DNA of 64,000 nt from Conchocele bisecta (GCA_029237695.1 CM055265.1:71215912-71279911); one strand, 5' to 3'; numbered from the stretch's first letter, positions 43,801 to 45,838 are shown. The notes: a model not told the origin generated them from the letters alone. Made by a program: numbers and translations.

Positions 43801-45549
43801 GAATTACAGTGGTATCTCTCAAAACCGGACACCCGGGGAACCACCCAGGGTGTCCGGTTTAAAGAGTTTCCACTGTATCAAAAGACCCCAGCCTGGTATA
43901 TGTTACATATATTCTCTATTTATTCAGCATCTGCTGCAGAAGGTGGACATAATGGCGGGAACTAGCAGCACAGCTGTCACACCGAGCAGGTATGTACTTT
44001 CCTATGGCTAGCTTGTGCTGGTGAATATTGTTTGGCAAACTGGATTCATAGGGTTCAGCTCTAAATATATTAGTTAATGTTTCACACTAAATTTTTGTCG
44101 GGTCTGCTATTGGAATTTTCGACATAGAGATCAAAGTGAGCTAATTTTTTGACACAGTGATCAAAATGAGTGAACTTTTAGACACACTGCTCAAAATGAT
44201 GTCAGGGTGTCTGATGCATCCAAAATGTGTCATATCCTGCATCGATTAGACACGTATATCCAGGTCAACAGATTCAAACGTACTTTTGTTGACGTTTCAT
44301 TACCAAATAACGTCATGGCAATGATGCAATGTAATCAAATCTGTTTTGTTTTCTTGGCAACCCTGTAGCATAAAACTTTTCCAGATAAATAGAACATAAT
44401 TTATGCGAGTGTCTTTTGATGTCGGGTTTGGCTAGGAAATGACAGGAATTCCTCGGCAAACCTATCCTATCCAGTTCTGATGAAGTATGCTTTGAGGGAG
44501 AATTTTAAATTTAATGATACATTATTTTTTATTATACTGAATTTATTACATTATCACAGCCATTTTGTCTGTGATAATGTAATAAATTCAGTATAATAAT
44601 TGTGCATACTTTTAATCATCAAATATATGCAGTCGTTAGTTCTATATGAAATAATGAATTTCGGGAAAAATAAATGATTACTCCCTCAAAGTATACTTTG
44701 CTAGATAAGTATACTTTGCAATTTTTAAACTAACGACTGCATATATTTGATGTTGCAAAATGTATGCAGTATTATTATACTGAATTTATTACATTATCAC
44801 AGCCAAAATGGCTGGGATATTGTAATAAATTCAGTATAATAAAAATTAATAAATTTATCCATAAATTGAAAATTTCACCCTCAGAGTGTACTTAGCAAGA
44901 TATTAAAGTATGCTTTGCAATTTTGGTGAAATCGACTACTGGTGTGCTCTCTCTCTGTAGTACCCTACCTAAGCCGCACATGAAGAGGAAGACGAACGAG
45001 ACGGAGACAACGGCGGCGGGTCATAAGAAGATAAAGACGGAGGCCAACATGGATGATGACGATAACGCAGGCGCTGATGTCAGCGCTGATAGTCGAGATA
45101 CAGACATGGACTGCAGAGGAGACAATTGTAATAATGGTAAGAAAGACACAACTAGTCAAGATGTGAAACCAGATAAAGAACAGCTAGACAAACAGTTGAA
45201 AATAGGTTCCAAGGTAGGCACGACTATATCCACTAAAGAGGTAGTGAAGGAAGTGAAAAAGGAGTTGATTCATAAATGTTCACAGACAGTGCCGACCATA
45301 GTGAAAATCGCGGGTCCAAAGGAGATTAACCTGTTGAAACTCTCAAACCTGGAGAAGAAGCAGCTGCTGTTACAGAAATCGAGAGAACTTGACGAGACAA
45401 AGCAAAGCCTCAAGAGCCTACAGGGAAACATTTGGAACCTGTTGAAGATTATCGGGCCAGACTTTGATTATGGCAAGGCCGAGAACATTGAGAGTATAAT
45501 ACTCGACTTTATTAAAGTGAACGGGGATCAGCCAGGGACAGAGTCTTGA
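1760..45549 (+). CDS. MORC family CW-type zinc finger protein (3' part of gene, 11 exons)
   Basis: MORC proteins are nuclear GHKL-ATPase chromatin factors that compact or silence chromatin; the MORC3/4 subgroup reads methylated H3K4 through a CW finger. The exons, joined 1760-1888, 10992-11120, 15770-15867, 31956-32048, 33981-34103, 35075-35155, 35748-35781, 39850-39945, 41533-41739, 43928-43989 and 44961-45549, give 546 residues with every junction in phase. Seen in order: the end of the S5-like domain ([45 protein letters not shown]), a CW finger with four cysteines, an EEPEDEDE linker, coiled coils, and a lysine/acid-rich tail with a final leucine-rich helix. This order matches vertebrate MORC3/4. 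The ATPase exons must lie left of the window. Repeats fill the introns. MORC3 and MORC4 cannot be told apart here, and the C-terminus is poorly conserved in the family. Confidence 0.93.
1978..3283 (+). mobile_element. ATGCCCCC...CTAGT element with nested MITEs
   Basis: It starts with an imperfect hairpin (ATGCCCCCGC...GCGGGGGCAT type), then (GTCC)n, about 170-bp units that include GTCAAGGTCAC, and ends GGGGGCATTCGTGTGCCGAC...TTTCTAG|T at 3282. Two small palindromic elements sit in the head: 2081-2221 (arms ACTTATGTGGCTA) and 2261-2508 (arms TTACGAGAGCTACATTGTGA). The same family occurs at 49289-50655 and, diverged, at 21666-23185. Terminal CTAG before T resembles a Helitron 3' end, but the 5' end is not the canonical TC, so that class is only a suggestion. 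Confidence 0.75.
3284..3930. repeat. Tandem repeat block, about 170-bp units
   Basis: About three degenerate units share CTTCTGTTTCCCTTGATGGA and ATTCTACAGAAAGCCCATGG, with 'GGTCAAGGTCAC' type phrases. No coding signal is visible. It may be the remains of another tandem-cored element. Confidence 0.6.
3931..4140. mobile_element. MITE with TACCGTATAACC terminal inverted repeats
   Basis: A 210-bp element. The left end TACCGTATAACCTCGAATTA is mirrored exactly by the right end TAATTCGAGGTTATACGGTA. The inner part has a second palindrome around 4020-4080 (TTTCAAACACAAATAA and its complement). The ends begin and finish with TA, as in Tc1/mariner-type MITEs. Confidence 0.88.
4141..4358 (+). mobile_element. 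3' fragment of a tandem-cored element ending CTAGT
   Basis: It contains one unit with TCAAGGTCAC at about 4255 and the terminal phrase GGGGTACCTGGG...GGGTATTCTGTAAGCC...ACCAATCTAGT. The same 3' end occurs inverted at 60967-61030, which supports calling the CTAGT boundary real. Confidence 0.6.
4359..5423. other. Intron; dispersed repeat with an inverted relative
   Basis: About 4449-4660 (GGTGTCATTTTGGCGAC, ATTGCATAACACCATTAACG, AAAACTCCATCATTAG) matches the reverse complement of 29765-29951, so it belongs to a dispersed family. I see no splice-bounded exon; the 123-codon frame at 4466-4837 lies in this repeat and has no recognisable motif. The rest holds nothing I can name. Confidence 0.5.
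5424..5592. mobile_element. Palindromic MITE
   Basis: The long imperfect arms ACCAAATTTAGCAGCATTCG / GCTAAATTTGGTATTGGCAG and TATGTAGTTTGTCTGAA / CAGACTAACTACATA form a hairpin of about 170 bp. No ORF is visible, which is typical of a non-autonomous DNA transposon. Confidence 0.75.
5840..7162. repeat. Tandem-cored element, units of about 180 bp
   Basis: Units carry TTAATATTACTTGACGGATT, TTCAATATTTGGACACTTG, AACACACTCATGCC and TTGCGGAAACACTTAGCC and recur about five times between 6120 and 6960. The head (about 5940-6115) has the phrase AATAGTCGGCATATTGGCAT, a GCGGTGGCGG-rich stretch and CGTCGTCGTCC. The tail near 7130-7160 reads GGCGCGACTTGTGGGCCGCGGCCATCTACT. Head and tail are the same modules that stand alone at 45711-45838. 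The 95-codon minus-strand frame at 5842-6129 spans the head and is not credible as a gene. Confidence 0.75.
7426..7594 (-). CDS. Candidate internal exon, unknown product
   Basis: The minus strand reads ACCTCAG|C at the upstream side and AAG|GTTAGT at the downstream side. Between them lie 169 bases: one base plus 56 open codons, beginning [20 protein letters not shown] and ending KICSHKYK. I do not recognise the family. It lies antisense in a MORC intron just upstream of the LINE. No partner exon was found, so it may be a captured fragment or chance. Confidence 0.25.
7630..10215 (+). mobile_element. Non-LTR retrotransposon (LINE, jockey/CR1-like), degenerate
   Basis: The end of an apurinic-type endonuclease is visible at about 7705-7900: [18 protein letters not shown], then GVSDHDAV with the catalytic SDH motif. 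Reverse transcriptase follows at about 8460-9450: [33 protein letters not shown] (motif A), PQGSVLGP and FADDTLLY (motif C). The C-terminal region runs to about 10014 ([24 protein letters not shown]). The left end is truncated; the 3' untranslated end is near 10140-10215. No target-site duplication was found. The clade assignment is by motif style only. Confidence 0.9.
8425..10014 (+). pseudogene. LINE reverse transcriptase with frameshifts
   Basis: The frame open from 8425 fails near 9100-9110, between SVPV and the expected SGVPQGS. It continues in another frame through [14 protein letters not shown], shifts again near 9310 to [14 protein letters not shown], meets a stop near 9578, and resumes in fragments ([19 protein letters not shown]). 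At least three frame breaks mean it is inactive unless they are sequencing errors. The catalytic aspartates of motifs A and C are still encoded. Confidence 0.88.
10216..10896. other. Intron sequence, no feature seen
   Basis: AT-rich sequence with no open frame bounded by splice sites and no long hairpin. A phrase near 10825-10860 (CGTGGAACAGACAATAGTTA) recurs near 39470-39490 and, inverted, near 57035-57055, so part of it is dispersed repeat. Confidence 0.4.
10897..10980. repeat. Short tandem triplication before MORC exon
   Basis: Three units of about 23-28 bp of the type ACCACCTATATGGTATAAAA CACTA stand head to tail and stop about 11 bases before the acceptor AG of the exon at 10992. Confidence 0.85.
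10992..11120 (+). CDS. MORC exon: S5-like domain, part 2
   Basis: 43 codons, phase 0/0: [20 protein letters not shown], then [20 protein letters not shown] and QKH. The acceptor is GATGTAG and the donor CAT|GTAAAT. The [10 protein letters not shown] block is a MORC hallmark in the S5-like domain that follows the ATPase. Confidence 0.92.
11296..11348 (+). mobile_element. Fragment of the TGTGGCTGTGACTGG MITE family
   Basis: GATCAGGATCTGCAGTGTTC and ATGAAACGCCCATCATGCTT match the interior of the MITE intact at 46487-46736. The fragment runs directly into the first unit of the 20-bp minisatellite. Confidence 0.7.
11357..15672. repeat. 20-bp minisatellite, about 4.3 kb (over 200 units)
   Basis: The unit is TAGGCTGGACATGGATGTAG. 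A 17-bp variant lacks the GTA before GGC and often reads GACATTGATGTA. On the minus strand neither unit has a stop in any frame, so all three frames stay open for up to 882 codons and read the same cycle, [20 protein letters not shown]. This follows from repeat period and composition and is not evidence of a gene. Larger blocks are themselves duplicated (for example about 12497-12790 recurs at about 13858-14150). The array ends 97 bp before the acceptor of the exon at 15770. Confidence 0.97.
15770..15867 (+). CDS. MORC exon: S5-like domain, part 3
   Basis: 98 bases, phase 0 to 2: [20 protein letters not shown] then [12 protein letters not shown]. The acceptor is CCCTACAG and the donor TACAG|GTGTGT. 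The GVGVVGV-ECdFL and HNKQDF blocks are highly conserved in MORC proteins. Confidence 0.94.
15984..16110. repeat. Hairpin element
   Basis: The arms CAATTATTGTCTT...GTGTACATGAGATTTACGGA and its complement TCCGTAAATCTCATGTACAC...AAGACAATAATTG enclose a GC-rich centre. It is a likely MITE. A second, shorter palindrome (TTGTTTACATGAATAA / TTATTCGTGTAAACAA) lies at about 16318-16386. Confidence 0.75.
16452..16930 (+). mobile_element. SINE with 11-13 bp target-site duplication
   Basis: It is flanked by TCAATGAGAATGA at 16439-16451 and 16929-16941. The head (AGGCCCCGTGCAGGCACCGG, then GTAGCCATTGCTTGTCGTAA) differs from the other SINEs here, but the middle (TTGGCCCTCATGTAC, GTGTGGCGAGGGCCTGGCAC, GATCAGGTTGTTCTAATTTC) is shared. 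The tail is (CACT)n. Molluscan V-SINE/RUDI-type elements are a plausible relative, unverified. Confidence 0.88.
16931..17448. other. Intron, no feature seen
   Basis: AT-rich sequence without splice-bounded open frames, tandem repeats or clear hairpins. Confidence 0.4.
17449..18150. repeat. Tandem-cored element, about 155-bp units
   Basis: The head hairpin GTATCCCCCGGACTCCGTCG...GGGGGATAC (17449-17476) is followed by four units marked by CCCTTTGGAATATTTTCATG at about 17544, 17699, 17846 and 18005. Each includes ACTTCACACATGCATAGACC and TTAGTTATCTCCCTTTTTTG. The minus-strand frames (17569-17766, 17944-18273) are repeat shadows. Confidence 0.8.
18300..18535. repeat. Dispersed repeat unit ending in poly-T
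   Basis: GGTAATTTATACAGGTAAAT, TTTCCGTAAACTGTGTTGAA, GTAGATAAATATAGGACTAT and TTCTGGGCTCCAGTAGCAAG precede T-rich runs. The unit recurs several times at 20210-21400. Confidence 0.75.
18536..20056. repeat. Tandem-cored element with two unit types, ending CCATCTAGT
   Basis: After a (GGCG)n stretch at 18587-18615, two units (TACTGTACCACCTAGGACCA) are followed by about six units of 143-155 bp from 19040 to 19900 (CTATATCTCTGCAACTGCTT, CACATGGGTGTTTATCATCA, GTCAAGGTCAAATTACTTTG). The end module GCGCGACATGCAGGCCACGG CCATCTAGT at about 20024-20053 matches 45810-45838. Confidence 0.8.
20140..21434. repeat. Tandem copies of the CTCCAGTAGCAAGCATTATT repeat
   Basis: At least five partial copies of the unit described at 18300-18535 stand in direct orientation, separated by poly-T. 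The phrase TAGTAGCATAAGGTCGTAAG recurs at about 20143, 20800 and 21383. No coding content. Confidence 0.75.
21435..21498. repeat. 64-bp near-perfect hairpin
   Basis: CAATTATTGACTAGT and AGCCATAGAATAT are mirrored by ATATTCTATGGCT and ACTAGTCAATAATTG around a 6-base loop. The outer arm resembles that of the hairpin at 15984-16110, which suggests the same MITE end. Confidence 0.85.
21502..23553. repeat. 155-bp family array interrupted by another element, ending CTAGT
   Basis: The left part (21595-21662) and right part (23188-23490) are units of the 155-bp family (CCCTTTGGAATATTTT...ACTTCACACATGCATAGA). The join across the inner element reads CCTTTGGAATATTTT | AAACTTCACACATGC, consistent with an uninterrupted unit. 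It ends TCGACAAGCGTCCATTTCTAGT at 23554. Confidence 0.75.
21666..23186 (+). mobile_element. ATGCCCC...CTAGT element with seven 168-bp units
   Basis: The head ATGCCCCACCACGATAGTGG...GGGGGCAT forms a hairpin, followed by (GTCC)n. Units carry GTCAAGGTCACATACTTGGT at about 22219, 22386, 22554, 22722 and 23058 (spacing 167-169). The 3' end is ACACATTTTCTAG|T at 23185. It is inserted in the 155-bp array described above. Confidence 0.78.
23554..23929. other. Intron with short palindromic segments
   Basis: It contains two copies of a phrase of the type AATGTGAAAATGCACATG / CTAAGGAGACAATTCTCATG, related to 27190-27350. No coding signal. Confidence 0.4.
24190..24420. repeat. Subterminal tandem repeat, about 76-bp units
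   Basis: About three copies of the phrase GCGTTGTATACGTTGTTTAA...GTACACGTGTAATACACATT...GTCAAACCGTTTAG lie inside the left subterminal zone of the 2.48-kb element. Confidence 0.8.
25547..25698. mobile_element. Hairpin MITE inside the 2.48-kb element
   Basis: GAGGTCTATAAATACATTAA...ATGCCTAAAA is mirrored by TTTTAGGCATATTTAATGTA...TAGACCTC, with AATGAAGAAA/TTTCTTCATT in the interior arms. About 150 bp in total. Confidence 0.78.
26742..27060. mobile_element. Inverted-repeat element (CTCGCGTTTT ends)
   Basis: The arms CTCGCGTTTTTGCGATCTCG, CGCCTTCCGCTTTTGGAAAT and their complements (ATTTCCAAAAGCGGAAGGCG, GCGAAAACGCGAG) bound about 320 bp. A shorter relative lies at about 27368-27515. Confidence 0.72.
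27534..28172. repeat. Element of the TACGCCCG...CTCTTGTT family
   Basis: The head ATACGACCGTTTTTAAAAAA CGTTACG is followed by two units of about 150 bp (AACTCCTCCGAAACCGTTCA, ACGTCTTCTACACATATTGA) and an end CGACGGGCGTATTTTGTGAC...CACTCTTGTT. The same head and tail bound 35851-38043. Confidence 0.7.
28173..29764. other. Intron with diverged transposon-like sequence
   Basis: Phrases at 28320-28390 (TCGAGTTAACCGTAGTTTGA) and 29150-29310 (GAGTTATCGAAATTTGACTT, TTTGAGTAAACGAGCG) look like opposite ends of a degenerate inverted-repeat element. A stretch at about 29570-29610 (AAATCAATATCGGCC type, inverted) resembles 25035-25060. No exon found. Confidence 0.4.
29765..29951. repeat. Dispersed repeat, inverted copy of 4449-4660
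   Basis: Shared phrases on the opposite strand include ACTAATGATGGAGTTTTATA, GGTGTCATTTTG-type ends and AATATTGCATGATGCCATTA. Function unknown. Confidence 0.7.
29952..30695. other. Intron; small ATGCTCC hairpin element at 30187
   Basis: ATGCTCCTTTCGGGGGAGCAT (30188-30208) is a perfect hairpin head like those of the tandem-cored elements. It is followed by one unit-like stretch (TTAAGGTTTTTTGTCAAGTC, TTGCACACATTAATCACCAG). The rest has no feature; a G-run lies at 30024-30033. Confidence 0.5.
30696..30762 (-). CDS. Candidate first exon, lysine-rich with PIP-box-like motif
   Basis: The minus strand reads ATG then 22 codons, [20 protein letters not shown] plus GI, followed by the donor ATTG|GTAAGA. 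The start PPKKKLK resembles a nuclear localisation signal, and QPTLANFM loosely resembles a PCNA-interacting motif (Q-x-x-L-x-x-F). It lies antisense in a MORC intron with no downstream exon found. It could be the first exon of a decayed DNA transposon or a captured gene piece. Confidence 0.35.
30763..31289. other. Intron, no feature seen
   Basis: Moderate GC sequence. A short palindrome near 30800-30850 (CATGTCGTGTAGTACGCGAG) is visible; nothing else can be named. Confidence 0.35.
31290..31468 (+). mobile_element. 5'-truncated SINE, (CAAA)n tail
   Basis: It matches the 3' half of the SINE at 52916-53359 (TTATTGTAAATATTCAGTTC, ATATATGGGATTTAGTACTA, GGGCCGTTAAACCCCAACAA) and ends in CAAACAAACAAACAA. 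No convincing target-site duplication. Confidence 0.8.
31771..31930. mobile_element. 160-bp palindromic MITE next to MORC exon
   Basis: TTTATTTAACCAGGTGAGTT is mirrored by AACTGATTATCGTG...AGTTCACCTGGTTAAATAAA at the right end. The inner arms ATTGGGTCCT / AGGACCCAAT also pair. It ends 25 bases before the exon at 31956, leaving only TATGTATTTTATTGATTTTCAG-type sequence for the 3' splice site. Confidence 0.85.
31956..32048 (+). CDS. MORC exon: end of S5-like domain
   Basis: 93 bases, phase 2 to 2. With the split serine it reads [20 protein letters not shown] then [11 protein letters not shown]. The acceptor is TGATTTTCAG and the donor ACACA|GTGAGT. The LxDYYNEK block aligns with KLNDYWNE of MORC3. 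Confidence 0.9.
32091..32170 (+). mobile_element. Left end of the TGTGGCTGTGACTGG MITE
   Basis: CTGTGGCTGTGACTGGAGAA ATGGGG and CCAGTGTAGATCCA match the left end of the element intact at 46487-46736. It lies 43 bases after the MORC donor at 32049. Confidence 0.75.
32281..33980. repeat. 60-bp minisatellite directly abutting the CW exon
   Basis: The unit is GGTAAACTCAATATGTGCAT, GTTTATCATGACAAGTCCAT, TTTACATTAGACTGATCTGT in sequence. It keeps exact 60-bp register from about 32341 to 32860, becomes indel-rich to about 33840, and is clean again to 33980. The last unit is fused to the CW exon acceptor: ...GTTTATCATGACA then TTTGCAG. Because 60 is a multiple of three, one frame (32302-32964) is open by periodicity, reading [20 protein letters not shown] cycles. 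I do not regard it as a gene. Confidence 0.95.
33981..34103 (+). CDS. MORC exon: CW zinc finger, part 1
   Basis: 123 bases, phase 2 to 2, coding [40 protein letters not shown]. It holds the first three zinc-binding cysteines (AQC, DNC, WYC) and the tryptophans (DW, KW) that in CW domains form the histone-lysine pocket. The acceptor ATTTGCAG lies in the last minisatellite unit; the donor is TTCAA|GTACGT. Confidence 0.96.
34115..34240. mobile_element. Half of the GGCCGTTTCACTAAAC MITE
   Basis: CCGTTTCACTAAAGTTTGTA, AAATGTTCGTAAGTGCAAAA and TTGGATTTACATTTATTGAG match the left half of 46892-47134. It begins 11 bases after the CW exon donor. Confidence 0.8.
34444..34627. mobile_element. Palindromic MITE (AGAGCTCCAGTTAAGG ends)
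   Basis: AGAGCTCCAGTTAAGGTGCG TAATTTG is mirrored at the right end (CAAATTACGCACCTTAACTG GAGCTCT). The inner arms AAAAATGGCAAGTTGGGAGT / CTCCCAACTTGCCATTTTTG also pair. 184 bp in total. Confidence 0.9.
34968..35066. repeat. (AATC)n-like low-complexity tract before MORC exon
   Basis: Imperfect CAAT/AATC repeats (TCAATCAATCAATTATTCAA and variants) extend to 8 bases before the acceptor AG of the exon at 35075. Confidence 0.8.
35075..35155 (+). CDS. MORC exon: CW finger end and acidic linker
   Basis: 81 bases, phase 2 to 2. With the split asparagine it reads [20 protein letters not shown] then SKTYKRQ. The RC is the fourth CW zinc ligand. The EEPEDED...TYxKTYK block follows the CW finger in MORC3. 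The donor is CAGAT|GTACGT. Confidence 0.95.
35381..35627. mobile_element. Palindromic MITE (caacaattg/cgtctgctgtt family)
   Basis: The inner arms AAAACATGCTTTGACAGCAC and ATGCTGTCAAACCATGTTTT, and the outer CGTCTGCTGTT / AACAGCAGACG, pair. The centre is a doubled TTGACAGCACTT.AGAAT block. Partial relatives lie at 1590-1665 and 63373-63500. Confidence 0.8.
35748..35781 (+). CDS. MORC micro-exon
   Basis: 34 bases coding the completion of a methionine codon then [11 protein letters not shown]. The acceptor is TATTACAG and the donor GAG|GTAAGT. It is phase-consistent with both neighbours and lies at the start of the basic coiled-coil region. Confidence 0.85.
35883..37525. mobile_element. DNA transposon with CAGTGC ends, 1.64 kb
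   Basis: The left end CAGTGCTTGACACTCGCC and the right end, reversed, CAGTGCTCGATATGGGCGG share CAGTGCT.GA. Subterminal AAATATTTGGGC and GTGTCAAG motifs are inverted between the ends. TATTA flanks both sides (35878-35882, 37526-37530). No transposase is visible; it carries the minus-strand exon-like segment at 36808-36926. The superfamily is unclear because the TSD could be TA or TATTA. Confidence 0.65.
36808..36926 (-). CDS. Candidate first exon inside a transposon, unknown product
   Basis: The minus strand has ATAATGG with 39 open codons, [20 protein letters not shown] then [19 protein letters not shown], and the consensus donor AA|GTAAGTAG. If unspliced, the frame stops two codons on. The peptide has an acidic start and a basic end; I do not recognise it. 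Its position inside the CAGTGC element suggests a captured host 5' exon. Confidence 0.4.
38195..39400. repeat. Dispersed repeat related to 54150-54660, with insertion
   Basis: The left part (TCTGGCAAAATAAACATTCA, CACTGATATCAGGGGCGATA) and right part (ATGCATTTAATTAGTA type, CATGCCTCATTTGCATATGA, CGCGAGTCACTATCAG) match the region at 54150-54660. The inner AGCTCG element at 38340-39020 is absent there. Confidence 0.75.
38340..39020 (+). mobile_element. AGCTCGACTA...CAGCTCTTGTT element, three units
   Basis: It starts AGCTCGACTAAAGTGAGAGC TTATG and ends CGAGCTATGCTGTTCTCCTA CAGCTCTTGTT. The core has three units of about 180 bp (GGTTAAGGTTTTTAGTCAAG, GATGTACATCAATAACCCCT, TTTGACCTTGACCTAC). The same element with about seven units is at 54851-56210. 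Confidence 0.82.
39401..39849. other. MORC intron, no clear feature
   Basis: It contains AACGTGGAACAGACAGTAGT near 39470, shared with 10825 and 57040. The 3' end before the exon reads CATTCTGTATCTAG with only a short pyrimidine tract. Confidence 0.4.
39850..39945 (+). CDS. MORC exon: coiled coil 1
   Basis: 96 bases, 32 codons, phase 0/0: [20 protein letters not shown] then [12 protein letters not shown]. The heptad-like pattern of charged and leucine residues is typical of the MORC C-terminal coiled coil. The acceptor is TATCTAG and the donor CTG|GTATGT. Confidence 0.88.
39964..40789. repeat. AGCACACC tandem element with inserted MITE
   Basis: The head AGCACACCTTCCAAAGGAAG GAGTGC is followed by degenerate units of about 150 bp (CTAACCCCAAGGTCAAGGTC, ATTTCACACATGCCTTCCTC, ATGGTTCTCTATCATGCCAT). 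A complete GGCCGTTTCACT MITE at 40104-40309 sits in the first unit. Confidence 0.7.
40104..40309. mobile_element. Complete GGCCGTTTCACT MITE
   Basis: GGGGCCGTTTCACTCAACTT TGTAC is mirrored by GTACAAAGTTCAGTGAAACG GCCC. TACATTTATTGAGCATCC marks the centre. About 206 bp, same family as 46892-47134. Confidence 0.88.
40790..41373. repeat. 56-bp minisatellite carrying a copied splice acceptor
   Basis: The unit is CCCTCCAGGTGACGAGTTGG, ATAACCTATATATAAGACTG, GTCTATAATATTTACG in order. CAGGTGACGAG recurs at 41203, 41259, 41315 and 41371, exactly 56 apart. The region 40905-41200 is indel-rich. Each unit repeats the 3' splice junction CAG|GTGACGAG of the next MORC exon (41533), followed by an in-frame TAA nine codons in. 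Sequence just left of the array (40737-40803) also matches sequence just left of the real exon (41482-41540). Confidence 0.92.
41374..41442 (+). pseudogene. Possible alternative or decayed MORC exon with stop
   Basis: After CCTCCAG it reads [22 protein letters not shown] then TAA. The start VTS and the later IR recall the real exon at 41533 ([10 protein letters not shown]). Spliced from 39945 it is in phase and would end the protein before most of the C-terminal coiled coil. It could be an alternative last exon, an older exon displaced by the array, or chance. Confidence 0.35.
41533..41739 (+). CDS. MORC exon: coiled coil 2
   Basis: 207 bases, 69 codons, phase 0/0, from [20 protein letters not shown] through [20 protein letters not shown] to KVSNEQSE. 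It has a strong heptad pattern. The acceptor is CAACCCTAG and the donor GAG|GTGAGT. It is open in a second frame too, which is not real. Confidence 0.9.
41922..42110 (+). mobile_element. tRNA-derived SINE with 10-bp target-site duplication
   Basis: It is flanked by TTTTGACATT at 41912-41921 and 42111-42120. The head contains an A-box-like TGACCTAGGG and a B-box-like GAGTTCAATCC in the right order and spacing for a tRNA-like pol III promoter. The body ends CATTAAACCCGTTCACTTTC. About 189 bp. Confidence 0.85.
42171..42724. mobile_element. TGTGGCTGTGACTGG MITE, split by another MITE
   Basis: The left half (TGTGGCTGTGACTGAAGAAA, TGATCAGGATCGAACTGTTT, ATGCTTCTAACAAGCAAACT) ends at 42358. The right half resumes at 42663 (GTTGCACTGGTCACAAAGCC, CCATTTCTCCAGTCACAACC). 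The intact form is at 46487-46736. Confidence 0.85.
42359..42662. mobile_element. Palindromic AAGTATACTT MITE, copy 1
   Basis: The ends GTAGCCGATTTCATCAAAAT and ATGTTGGTGAAATAGGCTAC frame long arms (CTAGCAAAGTATACTTTGAG / CTCAAAGTATACTTTGCTAG). The centre is a palindrome ATTACATTATCACAGCC-AAAAT-GGCTGTGATAATGTAAT. No ORF. Other copies at 43418-43719, 44484-44727 and 44729-44939. Confidence 0.9.
42927..43317. mobile_element. GCTCCAGATAAG MITE
   Basis: The ends GGGCTCCAGATAAGTAATTA and CGCAGCTTATCTGGAGC are inverted. The inner palindrome AAAACACATCTTGGTATTTC / GAAATACCAAGATGTGTTTT surrounds the centre. Relatives at 45961-46326 and 56597-56944. Confidence 0.88.
43349..43773. mobile_element. TGTGGCTGTGACTAG MITE with nested AAGTATACTT MITE (copy 2)
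   Basis: The outer ends TATGTGGCTGTGACTAGAGA and CCCCATTTCTCCAGTCACAG are inverted. The inner MITE occupies 43418-43719 with ends GTAGCCGATTTCATC and GATGAAATAGGCTAC. It is inserted at a different point of the host than at 42359, so the two nestings appear independent. Confidence 0.82.
43805..43877. mobile_element. 73-bp mini-MITE, TACAGTGG ends
   Basis: TACAGTGGTATCTCTCAAAA CCGGACACCC is mirrored by GGGTGTCCGGTTTAAAGAGT TTCCACTGTA. It ends 50 bases before the MORC exon at 43928. Confidence 0.88.
43928..43989 (+). CDS. MORC exon: linker
   Basis: 62 bases, phase 0 to 2: [20 protein letters not shown] plus a split serine. The acceptor is TATTCAG and the donor AGCAG|GTATGT. Confidence 0.85.
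44484..44727. mobile_element. AAGTATACTT MITE, copy 3 (opposite orientation)
   Basis: It contains the central palindrome (TTACATTATCACAGCCATTT / GTCTGTGATAATGTAATAAA) and the TATATGCAGTCGTTAGTTC arm. The left end is damaged. Confidence 0.85.
44729..44939. mobile_element. AAGTATACTT MITE, copy 4, next to the last MORC exon
   Basis: It starts inside the arm (AACTAACGACTGCATATATT) directly after copy 3 and ends GGTGAAATCGACTAC. Only 21 bases (TGGTGTGCTCTCTCTCTGTAG type tract) separate it from the exon at 44961, so the branch point probably lies in the MITE. Confidence 0.85.
44961..45549 (+). CDS. MORC terminal exon: charged tail and last helix
   Basis: 589 bases ending with TGA at 45547-45549, 195 full codons plus the split serine. 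It begins [20 protein letters not shown] with a KKIK basic patch. An acidic [11 protein letters not shown] stretch, a K/E-rich middle ([10 protein letters not shown]) and a leucine-rich helix ([20 protein letters not shown]) follow. It ends GDQPGTES. The acceptor is CTCTGTAG. MORC C-termini are poorly conserved, so the assignment rests on splice phase and the coiled-coil end. Confidence 0.88.
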
Positions 45550-45710
45550 TGACAGTGCAGGTGTTCAATGAAATATAGGAGACCAATTAATCATTATAGA
45601 TTTGGATTGAAAATGTTTTCATCTTTTGTTCTTCTTACATTCATAATATTTCTTAAGAAAAATGATCTCCATTACTGATGACACTGTTAATATATTGCCG
45701 TCTGGTTTTT

Positions 45711-45838
45711 GATGCGCCCACTTGCGGACAGCGCGATATAGTCGGCACATCGGCGTCCGGGTTAAAGTTTTTGGTTCTAGTTTTTCGATATACTATCAAA
45801 GCCTCGGCGGGCGCGACATGCGGGCCACGGCCATCTAG
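45711..45838 (+). mobile_element. Compact element: head and tail modules without tandem core
   Basis: GATGCGCCCACTTGCGGACA GCGCGATATAGTCGGCACAT is the head and CCTCGGCGGGCGCGACATGC GGGCCACGGCCATCTAG the tail. Both occur at the ends of long tandem-cored elements (5940-7162, 18990-20053). Here they are joined by only one short core. It lies in the MORC 3' untranslated or downstream region, 162 bases after the stop. Confidence 0.75.
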
